Of a stretch of DNA of 8,763 bases, positions 1 through 5,806 are shown one piece after another. The position numbers and the translations under genes are program-made. The notes under the pieces were generated by a model. That model saw nothing but the letters and a program-made list of their open reading frames with translations, searched no databases and was not told the DNA's origin. The DNA lies in assembly GCA_001778455.1 (NCBI GenBank), contig MFGX01000125.1, positions 16,260-25,022 on the forward strand. Reading direction: 5' to 3'. Numbering within the stretch: the first letter of the stretch is position 1; each line of letters begins with the position of its first letter. This stretch comes from Candidatus Fraserbacteria bacterium RBG_16_55_9. GTDB taxonomy: Bacteria; Bipolaricaulota; Bipolaricaulia; RBG-16-55-9.

Positions 1-217
1 CACGGCACGCACCGACGACCATCGATCGGTCACCGAAACGTGGCTCAAGCGCCACGGAGTCCGACACCATCAGGTCATCTTCAATAAGCCACGAGCCAGA
101 GCCGGAGAGGAATATCACTACATCGATGATCGACCGATCCGAGCTACGACGTACAAGGGCAAGTTCACCGACTTCGTGAGGAAACACAAAGAGGTTCTCG
201 TCTTCGAGGGCGACTAG
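1..217 (+). CDS. HAD-family phosphatase, C-terminal fragment
   Basis: This is an open frame read from base 2 to a TAG at 215-217. It gives 71 residues with no start, because the gene begins before the window. It opens with Thr-Ala-Arg, which matches the HAD motif II region (I-T/S-A-R). A motif III-type lysine follows in FNKP (visible residue 29), then a paired-aspartate motif IV in YHYIDDR (residues 42-43). This spacing resembles small HAD hydrolases often annotated as capsule-biosynthesis phosphatases, where the same F-x-K-P and Y-x-D-D blocks occur. The nucleophile Asp of motif I lies upstream and cannot be checked, so the substrate is unknown. The gene converges on the purN-like gene with only 7 bases between the two stops. 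HAD superfamily membership is fairly likely; the subfamily is a guess. Confidence 0.6.
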   Translation, partial: TARTDDHRSVTETWLKRHGVRHHQVIFNKPRARAGEEYHYIDDRPIRATTYKGKFTDFVRKHKEVLVFEGD

Positions 218-224
218 GCGTTCT

Positions 225-929
225 CTAGCGAATCTCCACTTGCCCCGTCTTAGTATCCAGCCAGACTCGTCCATCGGCCATCAGCTCTAGAGCTTTCTGG
301 TACGCCGGTCCGTCGCAAACCCACTTCATCTTCTCTTGGTGCGCTTTGGGATCTACACCCGTCTCAACCGCCAGCGGCTCGGAGAGTACGACAATAGGCC
401 CACCGTCGACTTCTTCTGCCACCAGATGAATCGTGGATCGGGTATACTTCTCACCGGCCTGGATTGCTTTCGACACAGCATCCATGCCCGTATATTTACG
501 CCGACCCGACTCATCGGTGATCGTAAGATCCGCGGGATGGACATTCAAGATGCGGTTCTTGTAGGCACTGAGCACGGGCTCCGTGATGATGAGCATAAAG
601 CCAGAGTGCATGAGAATGTCCGGCTGCCACTTGGCGATTCTCTCAGCCGCCTTCGCGAAGTACTCGCGCCGGACTAGCGGATCAGAGAATTTGGCGCGGC
701 GCTCTCGAACGAACTCGCGATAATCCAGGACTTCAACGGAAATGCCTGCCTGACGCGCCAGCTCGATCCCTGAAACCTGCTTCGCATCTGTAAACGCTCC
801 CACAAACTGATACTTCACATGGAGATTGGCGTCATGTCCAAGCAAGTACTTGAGCGCGCTCGCGCCACCCGAGAAGAGAACGACCACTCTCATCAATCTG
901 CTTGGCTGAGGCACGTAGAGGGGCTTCAT
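225..929 (-). CDS. purN: PurN-like phosphoribosylglycinamide formyltransferase
   Basis: The predicted enzyme transfers a formyl group from 10-formyl-THF to GAR, the third step of purine synthesis, in the cytoplasm. With ATG at 929 it is 234 residues. The formyltransferase core begins at the second in-frame Met, residue 13 (MRVVVLFSGG), so ATG at 893 is an alternative start giving 222 residues. The catalytic Asn-x-His pair is in LNVHP (N129, H131) and the catalytic Asp in EVDGGP (D175), as in PurN. It diverges from textbook PurN: SGGASAL replaces the usual SGNGSNL, and HPADLT replaces HPSLLP, followed by a charged loop. The ATG at 929 shares one base with the purD stop (TGATG), which suggests translational coupling; there is no clear Shine-Dalgarno site. 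It is the last gene of the purine cluster. The formyltransferase fold and catalytic residues are clear; GAR as substrate is supported mainly by context. Confidence 0.85.
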   Translation of the reverse strand: MKPLYVPQPSRLMRVVVLFSGGASALKYLLGHDANLHVKYQFVGAFTDAKQVSGIELARQAGISVEVLDYREFVRERRAKFSDPLVRREYFAKAAERIAKWQPDILMHSGFMLIITEPVLSAYKNRILNVHPADLTITDESGRRKYTGMDAVSKAIQAGEKYTRSTIHLVAEEVDGGPIVVLSEPLAVETGVDPKAHQEKMKWVCDGPAYQKALELMADGRVWLDTKTGQVEIR

Positions 930-2218
930 CACTGGAGGGCTTTGCCCGCGATGTCCGTGCGATAATGCATACCCTGGAATGAGATTTTCGAGACGGCTTG
1001 GTATGCTCGCTTCTGAGCCGTCGCCACATCTTTTCCTATGCCTGTCACTCCCAGAATGCGGCCACCCTTGGTGAAGAACCTCCCCTCCCTAAACTCCGTA
1101 CCCGCGTGGTAGATGTACACATCTCTCAGCGCTTCCGCCTCTTCGATCCCGTGAATCTCCTCGTTCTGGTAGTCATACACATCGGGATAGCCCGAGACCG
1201 AGAGCACCACACAGACGGCTACACCCTCTTTCCATTCGATCTCGGCTTGCCCAAGCTTCCCCTCTGTACATGCGCGCAGGATGGGATAAAGATCGCTCTT
1301 AAGAAGCGCAAGAATGGGTTGAGCTTCTGGATCCCCAAAACGGACATTGTATTCGAGCATCGAGGGTTTTCCCTTTCGATCGATCATGAGACCCAGATAG
1401 AGCACCCCACCATCGGAGATTCGTTCCTCTTCCATGCCAAAGAGCGTGGGCAAAATGACTTCCTGCTCAATGCGATCATACACTTCCTCCGTGACACCCA
1501 GGGCGGGGGCATAGGCGCCCATCCCGCCTGTATTGGGGCCTCGATCGCCATCGTAGGCGGTCTTGTGATCCTGTGCTGGGGGCAAGGTCGCCACCGATTT
1601 TCCGTCGGTGAGCGCAAAGACGGACGCCTCTTGCCCTGACAGCAGTTCCTCTACAATCACGTGTTTGCCAACGCCACAGCGCTTCTCTTTGAAGAGCGCC
1701 TGCAGCGCTTGGCGACCCGATTCGAGGTCAGGAGCGTGAATCGCCCCTTTCCCTCCGCAGAGTTCATCAGCCTTGATGAAGAATCCCCCTTGAGGGTTTG
1801 CTTGAAAGTGCTCCTCGAGATATACCAATGCCTGACGGTAGCTCTCAAACACTCGAAATGGCGCCGTCGGGATCGAGTACTTCTGCATGAAGCGCTTCGC
1901 GTAGACCTTGCTTCCTTCCAATTGGGCTGCAGATTTCTTGAAGCCGAATACTCTGAGCTCATGGGCTCGGAAGAAATCTACTAGACCTTCCACAAGTGGA
2001 ACTTCTGGACCCACGATGATGAGATCGATCTCTTCTCGATCGGCGAGCGCCACGAGATCTCGCTTGTCTTTCGTGGCCACATTGGACACGCCAGTCATGG
2101 CTGCAGTTCCGCCGTTGCCGGGGGCGCAGAAGACGTGCTCAACATCGGCGTCATTGGCAAGCGCACGCACGATCGCGTGCTCGCGGCCTCCACTTCCGAT
2201 GACGAGCACGTTCGCCAT
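929..2218 (-). CDS. purD: Phosphoribosylamine--glycine ligase (GAR synthetase)
   Basis: This ATP-grasp enzyme joins phosphoribosylamine and glycine to give GAR, the second step of purine synthesis. It is 429 residues, the normal length for the family. The N-terminal nucleotide-fold block reads VLVIGSGGREHA (GREHA at 11-15), followed by APGNGG. Further typical PurD blocks are FG-x-KK-x-AAQLEGSK, the ATP-grasp loop CGGKGA, the DHKTAYDGDRGPNTGGMGAY block, and the metal- and ATP-binding LEYNVRFGDPE near the end of the ATP-grasp domain. The C-terminal domain (HAGT, TKGGRILGVTG) is complete. The usual LAAGKG of the ATP loop is replaced by LCGGKG, a mild variation. The ATG at 2218 lies 3 bases after the purC-purE stop, and its own TGA overlaps the purN start, so it is an internal operon gene. 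The assignment is very secure. Confidence 0.97.
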   Translation of the reverse strand: MANVLVIGSGGREHAIVRALANDADVEHVFCAPGNGGTAAMTGVSNVATKDKRDLVALADREEIDLIIVGPEVPLVEGLVDFFRAHELRVFGFKKSAAQLEGSKVYAKRFMQKYSIPTAPFRVFESYRQALVYLEEHFQANPQGGFFIKADELCGGKGAIHAPDLESGRQALQALFKEKRCGVGKHVIVEELLSGQEASVFALTDGKSVATLPPAQDHKTAYDGDRGPNTGGMGAYAPALGVTEEVYDRIEQEVILPTLFGMEEERISDGGVLYLGLMIDRKGKPSMLEYNVRFGDPEAQPILALLKSDLYPILRACTEGKLGQAEIEWKEGVAVCVVLSVSGYPDVYDYQNEEIHGIEEAEALRDVYIYHAGTEFREGRFFTKGGRILGVTGIGKDVATAQKRAYQAVSKISFQGMHYRTDIAGKALQ

Positions 2219-2221
2219 CCG

Positions 2222-3553
2222 TTACCCCGTCCCGCTTGCAAACAGCGGATTATGAGTAGACAGAATTCGCTCTGCGGCCAACACAGCGTTCCCCGGGCGC
2301 TTGCAAAAGAGCACGGGAACTTGACTGGGCATTTGCAGAGTGGAGTGAACATTCACAGAGTAACTCAATTCGTCTTTGTACGGAGGGCATGCAATCACGG
2401 GAAAGTGCGCATGATGGGCGACGACCCCAGAGAGCGCATCGCTTCCGCCTGCCACCGTGATCGCCACGACCGGTTCGATGCTGCGGTTTAGCATATCAAC
2501 GAGTTCCAATACCTCGCGGGTATTCTTATGAGCGGAAGCCACTTTGGGCTCATAGGGGATCTTGCGCGACTTCAACTCTTCTTCCAAGGCTTCCACGTGC
2601 CAATCATCTTTTTCAGAGCCGGCAAGGATCTGCACGAATCCACCCCGGATATATCCCTTGCGGATCAAGTTATTCACGACACGTTGATGAATCGGGTAAT
2701 CCTCCGTACGTTTCTGCCATTTCTGTCGGGTGAGTTGCTCATAGAGCCTGATATATCGCCGACTCGTCTCCGCGACATCTCGATCCGTAAGATCTGTCTT
2801 CTTGACGATGTCACGCACAAACTGCTTCGAAAGCTCTTCCATATCTCGCCCGGCTTCATAGTCCTCTGCAAACCAATAGCGCGACGAATCCGGCGTATGC
2901 ACTTCATCGACGAGAAGGATTTTCCCTTCCAATCCACCAAACTCGTATTTGGTGTCGACCAGGATGAGCCCGTGTTTCTGCCCGAGCTCGGCGCCCCGCT
3001 CATAAAGCGCTACGGCCTTGTCGAGAAGCCGATCATAGACCTTCCCGATGAGCTTACGAGCGCCTTCGGGAGTGAGTGGCAGATCGTGGCCTGTGTGGGC
3101 CTTCGTCGTAGGGGTGACGATGGGTTCTTTCAGTCTGCAATTCCGAACTAGCTTCCCACCCGCAACTTTCTGCCTCGTAATCTTAAACCCGTATTTCTGC
3201 TCGAATTTTCCAGTTTGGAGATCCTCCCAAGCTGAACCCGTGATGTAACCGCGCACCACCATCTCAATGGGAAAGACTTTCGCTTGGCGAGCGATGAGCA
3301 CATTGGGGTCTGGCCAGTCGATTACGTGATTGGGAACGATCTCTTCTGTCTGCTCGAACCACCACATCGCGATGGCATTGAGCACTGCACCCTTCTCGGG
3401 GATCAGTACGTTCAGAACTTGATCGAAAGCCGAAATACGATCCGTTGCGACCAATACACGTCGGTTCCCCACGACGTGATTGTCTCGCACTTTGCCCGGA
3501 TGCAGAGGCCCCAATTCCGGCAGGTATCCTGAAGCTAAGACATCAGATCTCAT
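2222..3553 (-). CDS. purCE: Bifunctional SAICAR synthetase / AIR carboxylase (PurC-PurE fusion)
   Basis: This is a 443-residue two-domain enzyme. Residues 1 to about 300 are SAICAR synthetase (CAIR + Asp + ATP to SAICAR), with HPGKVRD at 18-24, the signature ATDRISAFD at 36-44, and LVDTKYEFG later in the domain. Residues 304-443 are a PurE domain, with GSEKDD (312-317), SAHK (340-343), AGGSDALSG (368-376) and ACPP near 388-391. SAHK and AGGSDALSG match class II PurE (animal PAICS, Treponema) rather than class I (SAHRTP, GGAAHLPG), so it probably carboxylates AIR directly with CO2. The order PurC then PurE is that of vertebrate PAICS. The frame stays open upstream to 3613, but that stretch lies inside purM. 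ATG 3553 overlaps the purM end by 11 bases and starts just before the conserved region, so I prefer it. The fusion is certain; class II is strong inference. Confidence 0.95.
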   Translation of the reverse strand: MRSDVLASGYLPELGPLHPGKVRDNHVVGNRRVLVATDRISAFDQVLNVLIPEKGAVLNAIAMWWFEQTEEIVPNHVIDWPDPNVLIARQAKVFPIEMVVRGYITGSAWEDLQTGKFEQKYGFKITRQKVAGGKLVRNCRLKEPIVTPTTKAHTGHDLPLTPEGARKLIGKVYDRLLDKAVALYERGAELGQKHGLILVDTKYEFGGLEGKILLVDEVHTPDSSRYWFAEDYEAGRDMEELSKQFVRDIVKKTDLTDRDVAETSRRYIRLYEQLTRQKWQKRTEDYPIHQRVVNNLIRKGYIRGGFVQILAGSEKDDWHVEALEEELKSRKIPYEPKVASAHKNTREVLELVDMLNRSIEPVVAITVAGGSDALSGVVAHHAHFPVIACPPYKDELSYSVNVHSTLQMPSQVPVLFCKRPGNAVLAAERILSTHNPLFASGTG

Positions 3554-4619
3554 AATGTAATTCACGCTCTTTCTGATAGAAGCCCCGATTCTGAATGAAG
3601 ATTCTCGGCTCATCGATCACTTCTCCGGCAATTACAGCTTCCATATCGTGTTCGCGGGCGATCTCAAAGATCTTCTCGTCGTTCGTCACGATGAGCATAC
3701 CGACGCCCATGTTCCAGACGCGGTATGCTTCCCAATCCTCCACATGACCCACCTCTTGCAGCTTCAACATGGGCTCCAGCGGCTCTACGTTGATATGAGC
3801 ACCCAAGCCTTCCGGTAGGCAGCGAGGCAGATTCCCTGGAATCCCGCCGCCGGTGACGTGCGCCGCCCCCTTGAGCTTCGCTCTGCTCATCTGTCCATAC
3901 GCTCCCACGGCATCCACAATCACAGGGGTATAGATCAAAGAGGACGTCAAGACGACTTCTCCCCAACCGCGCTTGTTGTCATAGGGTTTGTCAATCCAAT
4001 CATCTCCAAACCGCTGCTGCAAGATCTTTCGAATGAGTGTAAACCCATTGCTACGAAACCCATGCTCGCGGAGTCCAACAATCTTATCGCCCGGCTGGAT
4101 GGCTTGTTTGTCGAGGGCTTTCTTGCGCTCCAAAACAGCAACCACGTCGGCATCCCAAAGGTACTCGTTGCGAACGGAATCACTCAAGACAGCAATCTCT
4201 CCACCGACGACAGCAACGCGAGCCCTTGCCGCTGCCTGAACGAGCCCCGCTGCCAACTGCTCAATGGTGCTTAGATTGAGCGTGCTCACGTTGAGCGTAT
4301 CCGTGAGCGCGAAGGGCTCCGCGCCCATGACAGCCGCATCGTCACAGACCATAGCGACGAGATCAAATGCGATGGTATCGTGCTTCGCCATCCGTTCAGC
4401 CACTTCAACTTTTGTGCCCACGCCATCGCTGTTTTTCAGTATGTACGCGTCTTTTAGTTCTGAGATATATATGGGGCCCGAGAAGCCGCCGTGGGCAGTT
4501 TGAGGCTCTCCAAAGCGTCCCTTGCGATTGGCAAAAGTTTGAACGGCGGCCTGATAGAAAATCTCGGAGCAGCGATCCTTGAGGTCAATGTCAACGCCCG
4601 CTTGCTTGTAGGTCGTCAT
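3543..4619 (-). CDS. purM: Phosphoribosylformylglycinamidine cyclo-ligase (AIR synthase)
   Basis: PurM closes the imidazole ring by ATP-dependent conversion of FGAM to AIR. The protein has 358 residues, close to the usual length. It opens with TYKQAGVDID, the standard PurM N-terminus. It has DGVGTK (65-70), the FDLVAMVCDD block (metal/ATP aspartates near 93-94), GGE (139-141), HGFRSNG (186-192) and HVTGGGIPGNLPR (254-266), in the expected order. The segment after VAMVCDD (AAVMGAEPFALTDTLNV) differs from the common ND-x-x-VQGAEPLFFLDY form, so this is a divergent branch. The ATG at 4619 has an AGGATGG ribosome-binding-like stretch about 10 bases upstream. A sigma70-like promoter is placed to give a leader of roughly 24 bases. 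The 3' end overlaps purCE by 11 bases. It is the first gene of the purM-purCE-purD-purN unit. The assignment is secure. Confidence 0.95.
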   Translation of the reverse strand: MTTYKQAGVDIDLKDRCSEIFYQAAVQTFANRKGRFGEPQTAHGGFSGPIYISELKDAYILKNSDGVGTKVEVAERMAKHDTIAFDLVAMVCDDAAVMGAEPFALTDTLNVSTLNLSTIEQLAAGLVQAAARARVAVVGGEIAVLSDSVRNEYLWDADVVAVLERKKALDKQAIQPGDKIVGLREHGFRSNGFTLIRKILQQRFGDDWIDKPYDNKRGWGEVVLTSSLIYTPVIVDAVGAYGQMSRAKLKGAAHVTGGGIPGNLPRCLPEGLGAHINVEPLEPMLKLQEVGHVEDWEAYRVWNMGVGMLIVTNDEKIFEIAREHDMEAVIAGEVIDEPRIFIQNRGFYQKERELHYEI

Positions 4620-4649
4620 GGTGAATTTGCCATCCTGCCGCGCAGTTGT

Positions 4650-4678
4650 ATTGTAGACTCGGGGAAACTCAGAATCAA
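4650..4678 (-). promoter_or_regulatory. Predicted sigma70-like promoter of purM operon
   Basis: Read on the minus strand there is TTGATT (4678-4673), a 17-base spacer and TACAAT (4655-4650). These match the consensus at 4/6 and 5/6 with ideal spacing. Transcription would begin near 4643 and leave a leader of about 24 bases before the purM ATG. The site sits in the 108-base gap between the doc stop and purM, so it would let the purM-purN genes be expressed independently of the upstream toxin-antitoxin genes. Confidence 0.65.
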
Positions 4679-4727
4679 ATGGTGGGCGCTACTAAACCCG
4701 CGACTTGCCTTTTGTTCTATTCTTGAC

Positions 4728-5123
4728 TTAGACGGAATAGGGCGTGGCGCTCTCTTTCATCCAAACCGCTATCTCTTCAATCTTGACCTTTCCTGTTGCG
4801 ATCTTGAGAAACATTCGCTCGATCTCTCCCGCGGGTGGACTGAGCCGATAACCATTAAGAGCTAGGAATGTGTTAGCAGCAATCGCAGCTGTTCTCTTAT
4901 TCCCATCCACAAAGGGATGATTCTGACAGATGAAATAGGCGTAGGCAGCTGCTTTTGCCCAAAGATCGGGGTATAGGTCTTGGCCTGAGAATTGCTGCTC
5001 CGGCTGCTTCAAACAGGAATCCAGCGCTTTGCGATCTCTGACCCCTGAGCTACCGCCAAAGAGAGTGATCGCGGTGTGATGGGCAATCAGGACATCCGGT
5101 TCTCTCAGGTATTCAAAGCTCAC
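4728..5123 (-). CDS. doc: Doc-family (death-on-curing, Fic fold) toxin
   Basis: This 131-residue protein carries the complete Fic/Doc motif HPFVDGNKRTA (H69 to A79), including the catalytic His, the anion-binding Gly-Asn and the Arg. Upstream blocks (LFGGSSGVRD, ALDSCL, AAAYAYFICQNHPF) are typical of death-on-curing toxins. Family members related to phage P1 Doc act as kinases that phosphorylate EF-Tu and block translation; this activity is inferred here from the motif. The start is GTG at 5123, which overlaps the antitoxin stop in GTGA, so translation is coupled to the antitoxin. No separate ribosome-binding site is close enough to matter. The active site looks intact, so a functional toxin is likely. 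It lies between the AbrB-type antitoxin and purM. Confidence 0.92.
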   Translation of the reverse strand: MSFEYLREPDVLIAHHTAITLFGGSSGVRDRKALDSCLKQPEQQFSGQDLYPDLWAKAAAYAYFICQNHPFVDGNKRTAAIAANTFLALNGYRLSPPAGEIERMFLKIATGKVKIEEIAVWMKESATPYSV

Positions 5124-5362
5124 TTCTTAGCAAGGGACTGCAAATCCTCTCTATAGTCCGTCACAAACTCAGCGATGGAACGAATTACGGCTGCATCCCT
5201 ATCGTTCACGAATTGAATCTGAATGGTCTTGGGTCCCACTATGCGAATCTCACAGCGAGTTTCTGGAGTAACTCCCATGGCTCTCAATATATGGCTGGGA
5301 AGGATTACTCCTTCGCTGTTGCCGATTCTTACCAGGTTCCTTGCACCTTTTCCCCCGGCCAT
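5120..5362 (-). CDS. AbrB/MazE/SpoVT-type antitoxin of the Doc module
   Basis: This is an 80-residue protein. The N-terminal swapped-hairpin DNA-binding region is visible as LVRIGNSEGVILPSHILRAMGV (about 9-30), close to the RKIGNSxGVxLP signature of AbrB/MazE antitoxins. The C-terminal stretch from about residue 55 is a predicted charged helix (VIRSIAEFVTDYREDLQSLAKK); in comparable pairs this part masks the toxin (family knowledge). I chose ATG 5362 because GGAGGA lies 9 bases upstream. The frame is open to a TTG at 5389, but that would start upstream of the Shine-Dalgarno site. It overlaps doc by 3 bases. The promoter and a two-box dyad directly upstream suggest autorepression. Pairing of Doc with an AbrB-type rather than a Phd-type antitoxin is known in annotated genomes. 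Confidence 0.88.
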   Translation of the reverse strand: MAGGKGARNLVRIGNSEGVILPSHILRAMGVTPETRCEIRIVGPKTIQIQFVNDRDAAVIRSIAEFVTDYREDLQSLAKK

Positions 5363-5371
5363 GCTTCTCGT

Positions 5372-5377
5372 TCCTCC
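5372..5377 (-). promoter_or_regulatory. Ribosome binding site deciding the antitoxin start
   Basis: GGAGGA on the minus strand lies 9 bases before ATG 5362. It selects this ATG over the TTG at 5389, which is upstream of the site. It lies at the edge of the outer operator arm. Confidence 0.7.
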
Positions 5378-5403
5378 ATGTTCTAACAAATGTTATAACA
5401 TGG
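5376..5403. promoter_or_regulatory. Two-box inverted-repeat operator of the AbrB-Doc module
   Basis: The 28 bases form a dyad in which 12 of 14 base pairs match. It contains two boxes of the form TGTTNTAACA: TGTTATAACA at 5391-5400, a perfect palindrome that extends to 12 bases with its flanks, and TGTTCTAACA at 5379-5388. The box centres are 12 bases apart, roughly one helical turn. The inner box covers the -10 element and the outer box covers the likely transcription start and the edge of the ribosome binding site. Binding by the antitoxin, alone or with Doc, would block transcription. The symmetry is seen directly; the role is inferred from position. Confidence 0.7.
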
Positions 5404-5420
5404 CGCGGCAATTCTGTCAA
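5392..5420 (-). promoter_or_regulatory. Strong sigma70-like promoter of the AbrB-Doc module
   Basis: On the minus strand there is a perfect TTGACA (5420-5415), a 17-base spacer, and TATAAC (5397-5392) preceded by TGT, so it is also an extended -10. Transcription would start near 5385, about 23 bases before the antitoxin ATG. The -10 lies inside the palindromic operator, the arrangement expected of an autoregulated toxin-antitoxin operon. Confidence 0.78.
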
Positions 5421-5426
5421 GGGCTC

Positions 5427-5537
5427 TTACTTCACCGTGACTTTCTGAGTCCCCCGGATCGGCGTCCCATCTTGCATCTGCCCCGCCAGCGTCACTCGCC
5501 GGGCTAAATAAACTAGCTCTTCAGATACCTCTTCAGC
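5427..5537 (-). pseudogene. Possible C-terminal remnant of an unknown gene
   Basis: Between relE and the AbrB-Doc promoter, one minus-strand frame stays open for 36 codons and ends in TAA at 5429-5427. Its last 22 codons read like a genuine C-terminus: VTLAGQMQDGTP followed by IRGTQKVTVK. The DGTP-turn followed by alternating Val/Thr/Lys recalls the last strands of a beta-sandwich domain. The frame is closed upstream by a TGA at 5540-5538 and its 5' part overlaps relE, so it cannot be a whole gene. It may be a leftover of a gene displaced when the toxin modules arrived, or a chance open frame. No function is claimed. Confidence 0.25.
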
Positions 5538-5803
5538 TCACGATAGAAATTCTCGTGTCCACCGATAGCCAGGAAGATGACTGCCTTTTGCTGCTTGTCA
5601 ATCTCGTACGCCAGTAGATACTCTTCTTGAAGAAAGCGAAATTTGCGCACCCAGATGCCTTGCAAGTCCCCCTTCTTCGCTTCCCCTTGCATAGGATTCT
5701 CGGCAACGACGTCCTCTTGATGGCCTAGCTCCACCCGAAGCGCGCCAGGGAGTTTCTTCTTGGTTGAATTGTATTTCGAATACGCAAGTTGCTTGTATGG
5801 CAA
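5513..5803 (-). CDS. RelE/ParE-superfamily toxin
   Basis: This 96-residue protein has the small alpha/beta layout of RelE/ParE toxins. An N-terminal helical part is followed by the block NPMQGEAKKGDLQGIWVRKFRF, then EYLLAYEID, then the strand VIFLAIGGHENFYRELKRYLK. Basic and aromatic residues near the C-terminus fit an mRNA-cleaving RelE-like enzyme, but ParE-like gyrase poisons share the fold, so the target is undecided. The start is TTG at 5803. The frame is closed two codons upstream by the antitoxin TAG, there is no earlier ATG, and the next internal Met is too far in. The stretch GGAAAGG lies about 7 bases upstream and serves as ribosome binding site. It follows the RHH antitoxin after 3 bases. 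Confidence 0.82.
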   Translation of the reverse strand: MPYKQLAYSKYNSTKKKLPGALRVELGHQEDVVAENPMQGEAKKGDLQGIWVRKFRFLQEEYLLAYEIDKQQKAVIFLAIGGHENFYRELKRYLKS

Positions 5804-5806
5804 GCT

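Noticed and set aside
998..1639. 213-codon plus-strand open frame opposite purD
   Set aside because: It is fully antisense to a well-conserved purD, with no recognisable domain or ribosome site; it is a shadow of the real gene's codon pattern.
2528..3151. 207-codon plus-strand open frame opposite purCE
   Set aside because: It lies opposite conserved PurC signature blocks, shows no protein-like motif and has no promoter of its own.
3554..3613. 20-residue upstream extension of purCE
   Set aside because: It lies inside the purM coding end, has no conserved residues, and ATG 3553 starts right before the conserved PurC region.
3664..3966. Minus-strand 100-codon frame inside purM in another phase
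   Set aside because: It overlaps essential purM motifs; its composition is that of a shifted reading of purM.
5480..5504. GC-rich hairpin candidate (GCCCC ... GGGC) after relE, as a terminator
   Set aside because: Only about four pairs hold before a mismatch, the loop is long and no T-run follows on the minus strand.
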